From the NCBI RefSeq assembly GCF_017303315.1, contig NZ_JAFKOI010000008.1, positions 1-64,000 on the forward strand: a DNA stretch of 64,000 nt, in the 5' to 3' direction. The notes under the pieces were generated by a model. That model saw nothing but the letters and a program-made list of their open reading frames with translations. It was not told the origin of the DNA and did no database searches. This DNA comes from Bacillus sp. NTK071. Its GTDB lineage: Bacteria > Bacillota > Bacilli > Bacillales > Guptibacillaceae. Each line of letters opens with the position of its first letter. Position 1 is the first letter of the stretch. The position numbers and the translations under genes were made by a program. Shown piece by piece: positions 35,228 to 43,497 of this stretch.

Positions 35228-36019
35228 ATGAAGCATAAGATTGCAGCAGCTCAAGGAACATTCCATAATGGGAATATTGAGCAGAATTTAGACAGAATAG
35301 AAGCGATGATTACCGAATGTGTTACAAAGAACCCTGATACAAAGGTCATCACGTTTCCTGAATTAGCCACCACGGGGTATTTTCTATCAAACGAAATAAA
35401 AGAGTTAGCACAAGAACGATACGGACCAACCTATCAAGCCATTCAGAAAATGGCTATCTCCAACTCCCTTTCAATTGTGTACGGCTATGTTGAAAAAGAT
35501 GACGAGGGCAACATCTACAATGCCATTCAATACGTTGATGCGAACGGGAAAGATACAGCAAACTACCGTAAAATACACCTCACTCCACTGGAAAGAGATG
35601 TATTCACGGCTGGATCTGAGCCCGTTACAGTCAAAACTGAAATCGGAACGATTGGACTGATGATTTGCTGGGATCTCGCTTTTCCTGAGCTAGCAAGAAG
35701 CCTTGCGCTCGATGGAGCCGATTTACTTCTTGTTCCATCAGCGTGGGAGGAACCTTATGATGCTCCCTTCCTTCAATTTAGCGGAGCACGCGCGATTGAC
35801 AACACCGTCTACCTTGTCGCATGCAACCATACAGGACATTCAGAAGAGCTGAGGTTCTTCGGTAAATCATCCATTTTCGGACCAGATGGACAAGCCATTT
35901 CAACTACCGAAAAACAGTATGATATCATTACAGCAAATACAGATGACCAGTTGCGGAACGAACTGAAACAAACCTTCTTCTCCATGCTAGAAGAACGAAG
36001 AACTGACATCTACAGCTAA
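35228..36019 (+). CDS. Nitrilase-superfamily carbon-nitrogen hydrolase
   Basis: This 263-residue protein has the complete nitrilase catalytic triad: E45 (FPELATTG), K115 (YRKIHL) and C147 (MICWDLAFPE). It would cleave an amide or N-carbamoyl bond in the cytosol. In the context of a GABA-forming locus, 4-guanidinobutyramide, a carbamoyl-amino acid or another omega-amide are reasonable substrates; none is proven. Tryptophan next to the catalytic Cys is less usual than the Tyr seen in many relatives and may affect specificity. It follows the permease by three bases and has a ribosome binding site inside that gene's end (TGGAGG). Confidence 0.87.
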   Translation: MKHKIAAAQGTFHNGNIEQNLDRIEAMITECVTKNPDTKVITFPELATTGYFLSNEIKELAQERYGPTYQAIQKMAISNSLSIVYGYVEKDDEGNIYNAIQYVDANGKDTANYRKIHLTPLERDVFTAGSEPVTVKTEIGTIGLMICWDLAFPELARSLALDGADLLLVPSAWEEPYDAPFLQFSGARAIDNTVYLVACNHTGHSEELRFFGKSSIFGPDGQAISTTEKQYDIITANTDDQLRNELKQTFFSMLEERRTDIYS

Positions 36020-36031
36020 GGAGCCCATCTC

Positions 36032-36682
36032 ATGAACTTTAAACAGATAATCGACTTATCCATTCCAATTAACAACGAAACGCCCGTTTACCCTGGGGAT
36101 CCTAAACCCGAGATCCATCCTGCTGCAGAGCTCGATAAAGACGGCTATCAAGTTACACAGCTTAACATCGGCTCCCATACCGGCACACACGTTGACGCTC
36201 CCTTTCACTTCCAAAAAGAAGGCGAACGCATCGATCAATCAAGCCTCAACAAATTTATGGCGCCCGGACTTGTGATTGATGTCACTGGAAAAGAACCTGC
36301 AGAACAAATCACAATGGATGATGTAGCTGACCAAATTGAAACCGTCGTTCCAGGTACAATCGTCCTCTTTCACACCGGATGGGCGAAGCATATTGGAACA
36401 GAAACGTATTTCAAGCATCCCTATCTATCTGTAGACATCATTAACAGTTTACTCGATAAAGGCGTTACAACTTTCTTCATCGATGCCCTAAACGTAGATC
36501 CACCAGACGGATCAGCCTTCCCTGTTCACGAAGCCATCACTTCTGTGAATGGAATCATTGGTGAGAACTTTTGTAATTTCGATCAAATTGATTTTGCGAA
36601 TCCTTTGATTATCGCATTACCACTGAAGCTAGAAGGTTTGGATGGCTCTCCAGTAAGGGCCGTTGCAGTTGAGGTTGAGTAA
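36032..36682 (+). CDS. Cyclase-family metal hydrolase (kynurenine formamidase-like)
   Basis: This 216-residue protein has the cyclase-family metal motif HTGTHVDAPFHF with H49, H53, D55 and H59. Relatives are bacterial kynurenine formamidase (KynB) and isatin hydrolase, which open or cleave amide bonds with zinc or manganese. No other tryptophan-degradation genes are nearby, so a KynB role is unlikely. Next to an NCS1 permease and a nitrilase-type amidohydrolase it may open a small ring (lactam or imide) whose product the next enzyme cleaves. It is the last gene of the cluster and is followed by a strong terminator. Confidence 0.82.
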   Translation: MNFKQIIDLSIPINNETPVYPGDPKPEIHPAAELDKDGYQVTQLNIGSHTGTHVDAPFHFQKEGERIDQSSLNKFMAPGLVIDVTGKEPAEQITMDDVADQIETVVPGTIVLFHTGWAKHIGTETYFKHPYLSVDIINSLLDKGVTTFFIDALNVDPPDGSAFPVHEAITSVNGIIGENFCNFDQIDFANPLIIALPLKLEGLDGSPVRAVAVEVE

Positions 36683-36690
36683 AGAACAAA

Positions 36691-36725
36691 AAAGAGCCCT
36701 CTTCCTATAAAGAAGGGGGCTCTTT
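36691..36725 (+). terminator. Terminator of the catabolic operon
   Basis: AAAGAGCCCTCTTC...GAAGGGGGCTCTTT is a strong hairpin flanked by A and T runs. It ends the long unit that starts at 29853. Confidence 0.9.
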
Positions 36726-36753
36726 CGTGCGTTCGACATCGTTCGACAGAAAC

Positions 36754-36777
36754 CGAGTGGTGCCTGTCACCGCTCAG
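36754..36777. repeat. REP-like hairpin, copy 7 with paired changes
   Basis: CGAGTGGTG, loop CCTGT and CACCGCTCAG. The G to A change in the left arm is matched by C to T in the right arm, so the pairing is kept. The element also provides the last codons and stop of the gene at 36767. Confidence 0.85.
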
Positions 36778-37165
36778 ATAGATCGAATTCTTCTGCGATT
36801 TCCGCCATTTTAGATGGCATCGCATCATCGTTCATCACATTCTGAGATTTCTTGAAGTTAGCTGGGTTTACCTTATGTGCATTGGTTTCTTTGTTTGAGC
36901 TCTCATTCAATCCACTGCTTGTACCATATCCGATATAAGAAGGATACTTCTCCTGCTCATTCGCTGTTTTCCTCTCTACATCGCCTCGTTTAGCATACTT
37001 GCCAACTTTCAAGGTAGAGGTTTTGATTTGCTCTCCATACTTCATAGCCTTTTCAGATCCGTTTAGAATCACATCGCGCGTATTCTTTCTCGCCGTTTTC
37101 GAGAAAGCAAGAACGAGCGCTCCTGCTGATAACAATCCTAATGAACCAAAAACTCTTTTCTTCAT
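36767..37165 (-). CDS. Small membrane-anchored protein of unknown function
   Basis: The ATG at 37165 follows AGGAGG with seven bases between and gives 132 residues. A single hydrophobic N-terminal segment (MKKRVFGSLGLLSAGALVLAF) is followed by a hydrophilic, lysine- and asparagine-rich tail that lacks obvious domains. The layout is like YtxH-type small stress proteins, but I do not see a clear match. Its final residues (DLSER) and TGA are encoded inside a REP-like hairpin, so the C-terminus may have been replaced when the element arrived. Confidence 0.62.
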   Translation of the reverse strand: MKKRVFGSLGLLSAGALVLAFSKTARKNTRDVILNGSEKAMKYGEQIKTSTLKVGKYAKRGDVERKTANEQEKYPSYIGYGTSSGLNESSNKETNAHKVNPANFKKSQNVMNDDAMPSKMAEIAEEFDLSER

Positions 37166-37312
37166 AGTATTACCTCCTGACATATCTCTTTCCACTTATC
37201 TAGTGTGTAACCATTTATACCAAATTATTCATGTAAGGTGGTTTTGATTTAATACCCTTAATTCGATCGTTTATAACTTCATAAGACATACCTATTCGCT
37301 ATGACAATCTAG

Positions 37313-37340
37313 AAAAAACCTTTCTCCCATTCGAGAAAGG
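37313..37340 (-). terminator. Terminator after alpha/beta hydrolase
   Basis: CCTTTCTC...GAGAAAGG followed by six T in the minus direction, 33 bases after the hydrolase stop. Confidence 0.8.
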
Positions 37341-37373
37341 CTCTTAAAAAACGATGTGAATGTTTTATCTACC

Positions 37374-38186
37374 TTACCACTGATGTGCCTTCATTCTGGC
37401 AAAATGCCTTTCCAAAAGCTTATTCACTTCCAAAGGTTTTTCAAGAGAAATGGAGTGCCCCGCTCGTCCTAATACTTCACACCTTCCATTTTCTACTTTC
37501 TTAGCAATATTCTCAGAAAGTTGGATTGAATAAGAGTGATCCTGTTCGCCAGCGACGGCTAGAATTGGCATCTTCACACCTTCCAACTCCTCAAGAATAC
37601 TCGTACGATGGATAACCTGGTGAGCAGCATCACCAATAGAAGGTTCAAGCTTCTTCATATAGTCGTACCAATAATTCCGTTCTTTCTCAAATAGTGGATC
37701 ATCAAGCGAAGCATCACCGAACATGATGTACATGAGCGTCTCAACAACAGCTTCAGCTCCATGCGACTGAAGCTGTGAGACAAGAGGCTGAAACTCTGCT
37801 TTTTTGTATTCTGCTTCACCTGAACTTCCAAGCACAACGCAGGAACTTAACAAATCAGGACGTCTCGCAGCAAGTCGTAGGGCGATAAACCCGCCCATTG
37901 AATTTCCGATAAAATGACACTTTTTAATCCCAAGCTCATCAATCAATGCAGCAGCATCGTCTGTAAGCGTATCCATATCAAGGTTCTCCAAAAAGGACCG
38001 ACCGCTTCTTCCCTGTCCGCGATGGTCGTAGCAAATCACACGATAGTTTTTCGAGAAATGTGCCACTTGATTGTGGAACATATACGACGTAAAGAATAGC
38101 GAATGACTGAATACCATAACAGGTGCATCTTTTGGACCATAATCTTCATAATAGAGCGGTGTATCGTTTACATCAATAAACGGCAT
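37374..38186 (-). CDS. Alpha/beta-fold hydrolase
   Basis: This 270-residue protein has the standard alpha/beta hydrolase triad: nucleophile Ser in GNSMGG (near residue 95), Asp in VAGEQDHS (near 216) and His in GRAGHSISLEKP (near 244). The N-terminal VFSHSLFFTSYMF carries the oxyanion-hole region. It resembles 3-oxoadipate enol-lactonases and esterases. It is monocistronic and divergent from paaK. A link with aromatic acid breakdown through the neighbouring phenylacetate-CoA ligase is possible, but the rest of such a pathway is absent. Substrate unknown. Confidence 0.83.
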   Translation of the reverse strand: MPFIDVNDTPLYYEDYGPKDAPVMVFSHSLFFTSYMFHNQVAHFSKNYRVICYDHRGQGRSGRSFLENLDMDTLTDDAAALIDELGIKKCHFIGNSMGGFIALRLAARRPDLLSSCVVLGSSGEAEYKKAEFQPLVSQLQSHGAEAVVETLMYIMFGDASLDDPLFEKERNYWYDYMKKLEPSIGDAAHQVIHRTSILEELEGVKMPILAVAGEQDHSYSIQLSENIAKKVENGRCEVLGRAGHSISLEKPLEVNKLLERHFARMKAHQW

Positions 38187-38297
38187 GGCTAACCCTCTCC
38201 TTCAATATGAGTGTACTTATGGCGTATCAAGTAAAAAATTCCATACAAACCACTAAATCCCTCCTTTTTGCGTCAAACGACAAAATGTTACAAATAA

Positions 38298-38320
38298 CGG
38301 GTGGTGACAGGCACCGCCCG
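38298..38320. repeat. REP-like hairpin, copy 8
   Basis: CGGGTGGTG, loop ACAGG and CACCGCCCG in the divergent gap between the hydrolase and paaK. Further CCCGA words follow on its right (38318-38363), suggesting decayed extra units. Confidence 0.85.
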
Positions 38321-38377
38321 ACCGATCGCCGGACTGATCGAACTACCGCCCGAATTACCCGAATCTTCTAAATTCAA

Positions 38378-38406
38378 TTGACATCTTTTCCAGAACCCGG
38401 TACTTT
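38378..38406 (+). promoter_or_regulatory. Predicted sigma-A promoter of paaK
   Basis: TTGACA (38378-38383), a 17-base spacer and TACTTT (38401-38406) form a good vegetative promoter 57 bases before the paaK start. Confidence 0.6.
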
Positions 38407-38463
38407 TAATATGACGATTAATTCAACGTCCGTGATATTTATATCATATTAGGAGGTATTCAC

Positions 38464-39795
38464 ATGCCCATCTATTCAGAAAGAGAAACGTGGAGTCGCT
38501 CTCAGATGAATGAACATCAATGGGAAGGTTTAAAACGAACAATAGAACATGCTTATCATAACGTCCCTTTCTATCGTGAAGCTTTCAACCAGATACATAT
38601 TACTCCTGAAGATATTACATCACTTAATGACTTACCACTCCTTCCTTTCACAAGAAAGCAGCATCTGCGAGAGAATTATCCTTTTAACCTACTAGCCTGT
38701 CCAATGCAAGACGTTGTTCGTATCCACGCCTCTTCTGGAACGAGCGGGAAACCGACCGTTGTCGCCTACACAAACAATGATCTTCGAAATTGGGGTGACA
38801 TCGTTGCAAGGGCCGTCTCCATGGCCGGTGGACGTAAAGAAGACATTCTTCATAATGCCTATGGTTATGGCTTATTTACTGGAGGTCTCGGTCTGCACGC
38901 TGGTTCAGAACAATTAGGATGTGCGACCGTTCCGATTTCAGGCGGGAATACGGCGAATCAAATTACTCTCATTCAAGACTTTAAACCAGGTATTATCTGT
39001 TCTACCCCTTCCTACCTCCTGAATATTGGTGAAACGATGATGCAGCAAGGAATTGATCCCACTACAACATCTTTAAAATTTGCCATTCTAGGAGCAGAGC
39101 CATGGTCTGAAGAGATGAGGTTCCAAATTGAGAAATTGTTCAATCTTAAAGCAATGGACATCTACGGATTAAGTGAGGTGATGGGGCCAGGTATTGCAAT
39201 GGAGTGCGTCGAGTGCCAGGATGGTCTCCATATCGCAGACGATCACTTCTTAGTCGAAGTGATTAACCCGGATACACTTGAGCCTGTAGAAGACGGAGAA
39301 GATGGAGAACTGGTTTTCACCAGCCTATCGAAAGAGGCCCTTCCAACCATTCGCTACAGAACAGGAGACATTGCATTCATCACTAGGGAACCGTGCCTCT
39401 GCGGAAGAACAACCACAAGAATGAGCCGCGTAAAAGGCCGAATTGATGACATGTTGATTATACGAGGCGTGAACGTCTTTCCTTCAGAAATTGAAAGATA
39501 TATTTGCAACATGGAAGAGCTAGTCCCACACTACCAAATTCACCTACAGAAAAAAGGCTACCTCGATCACGTTGAACTACACGTAGAAGTATGCCCGAAG
39601 TATTTTGACTCTCTTCCAGAAAAGAACTTCAACCATCCAATGGCTGAGGAACTTATCGACCGTATTGCAAAAACCTTAAAGATGAAAGCGCTTATATCAG
39701 TTGATGTTCTTTTGAAAGAACCACAGGGGATACCGAGATCAGAGGGGAAGGCTAAGCGGGTGTTTGATAAACGCGGGATACTATCAAGGTTATAG
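38464..39795 (+). CDS. paaK: Phenylacetate-CoA ligase family protein
   Basis: This 443-residue adenylate-forming enzyme activates an aryl acid to its CoA ester with ATP. It has the P-loop-like ASSGTSGKPTVVAYT (near 88-102), YGLSEVMGPG in the adenylate-binding region and YRTGD near 300. Length and order match PaaK. The operon genes for epoxidation and ring opening (paaA-E, paaG) are missing from the window, so it may act in scavenging phenylacetate or a related aromatic acid, or serve a different pathway. AGGAGG precedes the ATG. A REP-like hairpin follows the stop at 39843. Confidence 0.87.
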   Translation: MPIYSERETWSRSQMNEHQWEGLKRTIEHAYHNVPFYREAFNQIHITPEDITSLNDLPLLPFTRKQHLRENYPFNLLACPMQDVVRIHASSGTSGKPTVVAYTNNDLRNWGDIVARAVSMAGGRKEDILHNAYGYGLFTGGLGLHAGSEQLGCATVPISGGNTANQITLIQDFKPGIICSTPSYLLNIGETMMQQGIDPTTTSLKFAILGAEPWSEEMRFQIEKLFNLKAMDIYGLSEVMGPGIAMECVECQDGLHIADDHFLVEVINPDTLEPVEDGEDGELVFTSLSKEALPTIRYRTGDIAFITREPCLCGRTTTRMSRVKGRIDDMLIIRGVNVFPSEIERYICNMEELVPHYQIHLQKKGYLDHVELHVEVCPKYFDSLPEKNFNHPMAEELIDRIAKTLKMKALISVDVLLKEPQGIPRSEGKAKRVFDKRGILSRL

Positions 39796-39842
39796 AAGCG
39801 GTCCAGTGCAACCTTCACCTTTCGACATAGAATGACATAAAC

Positions 39843-39865
39843 CGGGTGGTGACAGGCACCACCCG
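39843..39865. repeat. REP-like hairpin, copy 9 (perfect)
   Basis: CGGGTGGTG, loop ACAGG, CACCACCCG between the convergent paaK and sinR genes. This is the last copy on the right; none was found from here to 64000. Confidence 0.88.
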
Positions 39866-39888
39866 AAACACCCGACCACACAGTACAT

Positions 39889-40227
39889 TCAAACCTGTTC
39901 CTTCTTCCACTTAATAAAAGAAATCAATTCCTTATAATCGCTTAAATGCTCCCCTTCAATCCCCGCTCGTTCTGCTTCTTCAATAAATTCCCCCCACCCA
40001 CCATCCTTGTATCGCTCTGCTCCCTTCGTTTCATCAGTACCAAGAATCGAATAAATATCAGTATTCAATTCTCTTGCGATACGTTTGATCAGGTTAATAG
40101 ATGGATTATCCTTAATATTTCTCTCAAGGCTATTTAAATAAGATTTCGAAACATTTGCTCGCTCAGCTAGTTCAGTTAAACTGATCCCTTTCGCTTTCCG
40201 ATATTTTTTAAGGTTTTCTCCTATCAT
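39889..40227 (-). CDS. sinR: SinR-like XRE-family repressor
   Basis: This 112-residue protein has SinR's domain order: an XRE helix-turn-helix (about 1-62, with ISLTELAERANVSKSYLNSLERNIKDNPS) and a short C-terminal helical region (about 75-110, with WGEFIEEAERAGIEG and FIKWKKEQV) like the SinR/SinI dimer domain. The first residues, MIGENLKKYRKAKG, follow B. subtilis SinR closely. SinR represses exopolysaccharide and matrix operons. Here the gene is the last one on the minus strand of an exopolysaccharide locus, 50 bases after the acyltransferase, with no terminator between. No SinI-like antagonist gene is adjacent. Heptamers of SinR type lie upstream of eps genes. Confidence 0.88.
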   Translation of the reverse strand: MIGENLKKYRKAKGISLTELAERANVSKSYLNSLERNIKDNPSINLIKRIARELNTDIYSILGTDETKGAERYKDGGWGEFIEEAERAGIEGEHLSDYKELISFIKWKKEQV

Positions 40228-40277
40228 CCCACATCTTCACCTTCCTGTTTGGTGTCATTTTTCATTCACGACTTTCA

Positions 40278-41399
40278 TCACTTATTAGCCACTCCTTGTG
40301 GTGGAACGATGACCGATACAGGTGTCTTCTGTTCAGTAACCTTCTTTCTACCCATTCCGATTTTTCCACTTACATAGTGCCCCAGTGGAATCTTATTCAT
40401 GATAAACGTCGCAATGACTGAGAGGACCACGCTGACAACTGCATAGACAGCTACCTGAATAAGTGCTGGTAGATTGATAGGGAGAATACTTAACCCAATA
40501 TAAATGAATGCCATGAACAACGGATGAAACAAGTAGATCCCAAACGCATACTGACTAATGAATACAAAGAAATCAGGGACTCTTCGAATACTCATTCCTA
40601 TATAATAAATAAAGAAAATCATACTTGTCGTAAAGAACAGCATATCAATTTGTTTTGATGAAATCTTACCGAATATATCGTTTTGATAAAGAACCACACA
40701 TAAGCTACCTGCCACGACAGGTCCAGCCAGCACAAGCTTTGAATGTTTATTGAGAATTGAGACAAACGCTGGATAATATCGTCCACAATAATACGCTAGT
40801 GTGAAATAAAACAGCCAGCCGAGGAAAGGAATCCAGTATAATTTCGCCCAGATGTATTCACCCACTGGTGTTTGAACTGGAGGTACAAAATTGAAGAATC
40901 CTAAATAGGCACTTGTGATGAGGAACGCAACTGGAAGAACAACTTTTGGACTCCACTTTTTTAAGTGGGAATGAAAGAAATAATAGAGAACATAGAATTG
41001 AAGAATAATAAGTATGAAGTATCCGTGATAATCTCCAAGCAAAATGTGCCTCCATAAGAACGAGCCAAATGCACGAACAAAAGAGATGTCTGAACTTAGT
41101 GCAACTTCTAATCCTTTAGAACCTGCATAGAACGTTCCAAACAAAAGATATGGAAAAAGAACATACTTCACGCGTTTACCCCAGAAGTTAATAGGTAGCT
41201 GATCCGGGTATGAACGAGCCAGAATAAATATGGAAATAAAGACAAATGTAGGCGTTGCGAAGGTAAATAATAAATTTATAGAATTCACAATTTCGTTCGT
41301 TTCTAAGAACGATCTGGCAAATGAATGCAAGAAGACAATGCCAAGACATGCCATACTTCTTAATAAAAAGACTTCATCAATCGTTTTTCTTTGATCCAC
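40278..41399 (-). CDS. Acyltransferase-3 family membrane protein, EPS locus
   Basis: This 373-residue protein has about ten membrane segments. The N-terminal MDQRKTIDEVFLLRSMACLGIVFLHSF carries the catalytic-type His near 25 of acyltransferase 3 (OafA/NodX-like) enzymes, and the GDYHGYFILIILQFYVLY segment is the usual second conserved block. It would add an acyl group, often acetyl or succinyl, to sugars of the exopolysaccharide at the membrane. It lies between the YdcF-like gene and sinR on the same strand. A second family member is encoded at 56874. Confidence 0.85.
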   Translation of the reverse strand: MDQRKTIDEVFLLRSMACLGIVFLHSFARSFLETNEIVNSINLLFTFATPTFVFISIFILARSYPDQLPINFWGKRVKYVLFPYLLFGTFYAGSKGLEVALSSDISFVRAFGSFLWRHILLGDYHGYFILIILQFYVLYYFFHSHLKKWSPKVVLPVAFLITSAYLGFFNFVPPVQTPVGEYIWAKLYWIPFLGWLFYFTLAYYCGRYYPAFVSILNKHSKLVLAGPVVAGSLCVVLYQNDIFGKISSKQIDMLFFTTSMIFFIYYIGMSIRRVPDFFVFISQYAFGIYLFHPLFMAFIYIGLSILPINLPALIQVAVYAVVSVVLSVIATFIMNKIPLGHYVSGKIGMGRKKVTEQKTPVSVIVPPQGVANK

Positions 41400-41420
41400 C
41401 TAATCATTCCTTTCCTATCT

Positions 41421-42080
41421 TTACGAGAAGAAATAGTTATCAAACTCGTATAGTGTTTTTTTAGCTAATGCACCGTGAATCCCTACAAAGTTCCCTATAA
41501 GCTTGATGTATTCACTGCCCGTCACACCTATACTGTATTTGTTACTCCACCAGTGCAAAGCGTGATAGCGACTTTCTGTACCGATATAAACAAGTTCAAT
41601 GTCACTCCCCTTAAAGGCACGTTCATAATTTAGCTTTGTTCTTCGCATATGGTAATCTGACGAGACAATGAGGGCAGAGCTCATATTCCGTTTCTCCATC
41701 AGTTCCTTTGAATACTCGGCACTGGCTAATGTACTCTTTGACTCGTAGTCTGTGTAGATATTGTTGGAAGCAACCTGCTCCTTAACCCTAGCATGCTCCA
41801 ACTCTGAAAAACCACGTGCGTTTGTTAAGACAATGCTGTCTGAAAACCCTTCTCCGACAAGTGTTAATGCCTCTTCTACACGTCCATCTGCGCCACTTAG
41901 TACAAAGATAACATCTGCTTTCTGTGGTTCTTGATCTACAATTAACCACTGCCCGGCAAATATGAAAGCAAAAAAGACAAGAATCCCCATGATTATGAAA
42001 ATTCGTTTCCTATTGAAATAGGGTAAAGCTTTCTCTTTAAACAATACAATCGGGTTTTCATTCATCGCAATCACCCGCAT
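41421..42080 (-). CDS. YdcF/SanA-family (DUF218) membrane protein
   Basis: This 219-residue protein has one N-terminal membrane span (about 26-46) and an extracytoplasmic DUF218 domain with the family motifs DVIFVLSGADGRVEEALTL and ALIVSSDYHMRRTKLNYE. Related proteins (ElyC, SanA, YdcF) affect envelope polymer assembly and undecaprenyl-linked precursors. Location inside the exopolysaccharide locus supports such a role. An ATG five codons downstream is an equally possible start, as neither has a strong ribosome binding site. Confidence 0.8.
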   Translation of the reverse strand: MRVIAMNENPIVLFKEKALPYFNRKRIFIIMGILVFFAFIFAGQWLIVDQEPQKADVIFVLSGADGRVEEALTLVGEGFSDSIVLTNARGFSELEHARVKEQVASNNIYTDYESKSTLASAEYSKELMEKRNMSSALIVSSDYHMRRTKLNYERAFKGSDIELVYIGTESRYHALHWWSNKYSIGVTGSEYIKLIGNFVGIHGALAKKTLYEFDNYFFS

Positions 42081-42099
42081 CTTTCTTTTAGCGTCCTAC

Positions 42100-42255
42100 C
42101 TATTCTGGATACAAATATTTAAGTAATAGCGACTTTAAATCTTTAATCGTCGCTTCTGTTGAGTGGAAATATTGTTCGTTATGTTCAATTTGTTTAACAT
42201 ATTGTCCAATTTCTAAGAAAAGTTCTCTATACTTCGACTCTGTATCAACTTTCAT
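42100..42255 (-). CDS. Small cytosolic protein encoded inside the EPS operon, 51 residues
   Basis: The start codon overlaps the stop of the upstream glycosyltransferase (ATGA), which indicates translational coupling. The 51-residue product is soluble, charged and predicted helical (ESKYRELFLEIGQYVKQIEHN...LKSLLLKYLYPE), and has no membrane span or signal. I recognise no family. It could bind the glycosyltransferase or another cytosolic partner. The coupling and helical pattern make it a better candidate than chance frames. Confidence 0.68.
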   Translation of the reverse strand: MKVDTESKYRELFLEIGQYVKQIEHNEQYFHSTEATIKDLKSLLLKYLYPE

Positions 42256-43478
42256 ACAGAGGCACCTTCTACTACTGAATAAATAGGTTCATAGCTTGTT
42301 CTTCGATCGAACTTCTCCTCAGCGAGCCTTCTTGCATTTCTACCGCATACCGTTCTAAGATCACGATTGTTATATAGCTTCTCGATTAACTCCACCAATC
42401 GCTCGACATCACCTGGTTCGTAACTATAGCCAAGCTTTCGATCTTCAACAATTTGTCTAAATTCCTCGTTCTGACTACTATTTAGAACTGGTAATCCTGA
42501 AGCGAGATAGTCTCCTATTTTGTTCGTAATGCTTTGCTGTGCACCTTTTGTAATTGCATTTGCAGCTATATCAGAGTTTGTAAGAATAGGGATCATTTCT
42601 TCATATGGCAGGTATCCCTTAAACACCACATTCGCATCAAGTTCATTTGCTAATGCTTGAAATCTTGGCTTTAATGGTCCGTCACCCAACACGTTAAAAA
42701 CAATGTCCGTATATCCTTTTTGATTTAATCTCGCTACAGCTTTTATCACAGTCTCAATATCGTAGCTATAGCTTAATGTGCCAACATAGGTAACTGAGAA
42801 CTCATCTGACTTTTCTCGAGGCTGCTGAACATGACATGAATCAAAATAACCAAGATCCGTTCCAATAAAAACGGGTAAATAACTCTGCGCACGTTGATTG
42901 ACCTTTTGAACGCGGTCCACATAACTTTCTGATACACCGACTACGAAATCTGCCATTTGATAGATGCGATTCGCGTACCAAGTTAGCGGATAAAGTAGCG
43001 TGTCGGTAACAGGCGTAGGAAACTTCAATGTGTTTTTAATCGATTCTGGCCAGACGTCCTGAACATCAATAATAAACGGAATCTGCTGTTTATTGGCGTA
43101 TTTCCCAACCTCATAAGCCGCTCCCATCATCGGATAAGCACAGTAAATGACATCAGGCTTCTTCACAAGAACTTTTAAGTACGTTGCAAGCTGCTTTGCG
43201 AAATGCCTGTGACTTATGATGCGGTCGAACCCTACATTCCTCGTATAACCGAGTTCAGCGATAATCACTAGTTTGTAAGGTAAAGTGTTTGTTAGCTCTG
43301 ATAGATGGTCACGATCTCTAAACTTTTTCTCTGGATGCTGGAAACTACTCGTTATGAGCGTAACGCGATGTCCGAGTTCGCTCAGCCTATTAGCAATATA
43401 AGTAAAGCGACTAAAGCCTTTCTCACCTGGCAAGATCGTAAATGGTGCCACAAGCAGAACTTCTTTTTGAGTAGACAC
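42252..43478 (-). CDS. GT4 glycosyltransferase, EPS locus copy 1
   Basis: This GT-B protein has VAPFTILPGEKGFSRFTYIANRLSELGH at the N-terminus and a donor domain with VTYVGTLSYSYDIETVIKAV and KGAQQSITNKIGDYLASGLPVLNSSQNEE. GGAGG is eight bases before a GTG at 43478, giving 408 residues; the longer frame overlaps the previous gene and lacks a site. A close paralogue is encoded at 59759-60997. The conserved KFPxPxTDTLLYPLTxYANRIY segment is shared by both. It transfers a sugar to the lipid-linked repeat unit in the cytosol. Confidence 0.87.
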   Translation of the reverse strand: MSTQKEVLLVAPFTILPGEKGFSRFTYIANRLSELGHRVTLITSSFQHPEKKFRDRDHLSELTNTLPYKLVIIAELGYTRNVGFDRIISHRHFAKQLATYLKVLVKKPDVIYCAYPMMGAAYEVGKYANKQQIPFIIDVQDVWPESIKNTLKFPTPVTDTLLYPLTWYANRIYQMADFVVGVSESYVDRVQKVNQRAQSYLPVFIGTDLGYFDSCHVQQPREKSDEFSVTYVGTLSYSYDIETVIKAVARLNQKGYTDIVFNVLGDGPLKPRFQALANELDANVVFKGYLPYEEMIPILTNSDIAANAITKGAQQSITNKIGDYLASGLPVLNSSQNEEFRQIVEDRKLGYSYEPGDVERLVELIEKLYNNRDLRTVCGRNARRLAEEKFDRRTSYEPIYSVVEGASV

Positions 43479-43497
43479 TTCGCCTAGCCTCCCGTCT

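Noticed and set aside
36032-36682. Kynurenine formamidase (kynB) as a firm call
   Set aside because: The metal motif fits the family, but no kynA, kynU or other tryptophan-degradation gene is near and the operon context points elsewhere.
38298-38370. CRISPR array from the clustered CCCGA words near 38.3 kb
   Set aside because: The words are irregularly spaced and belong to a REP-like hairpin and its decayed neighbours; there are no regular repeats, spacers or cas genes.
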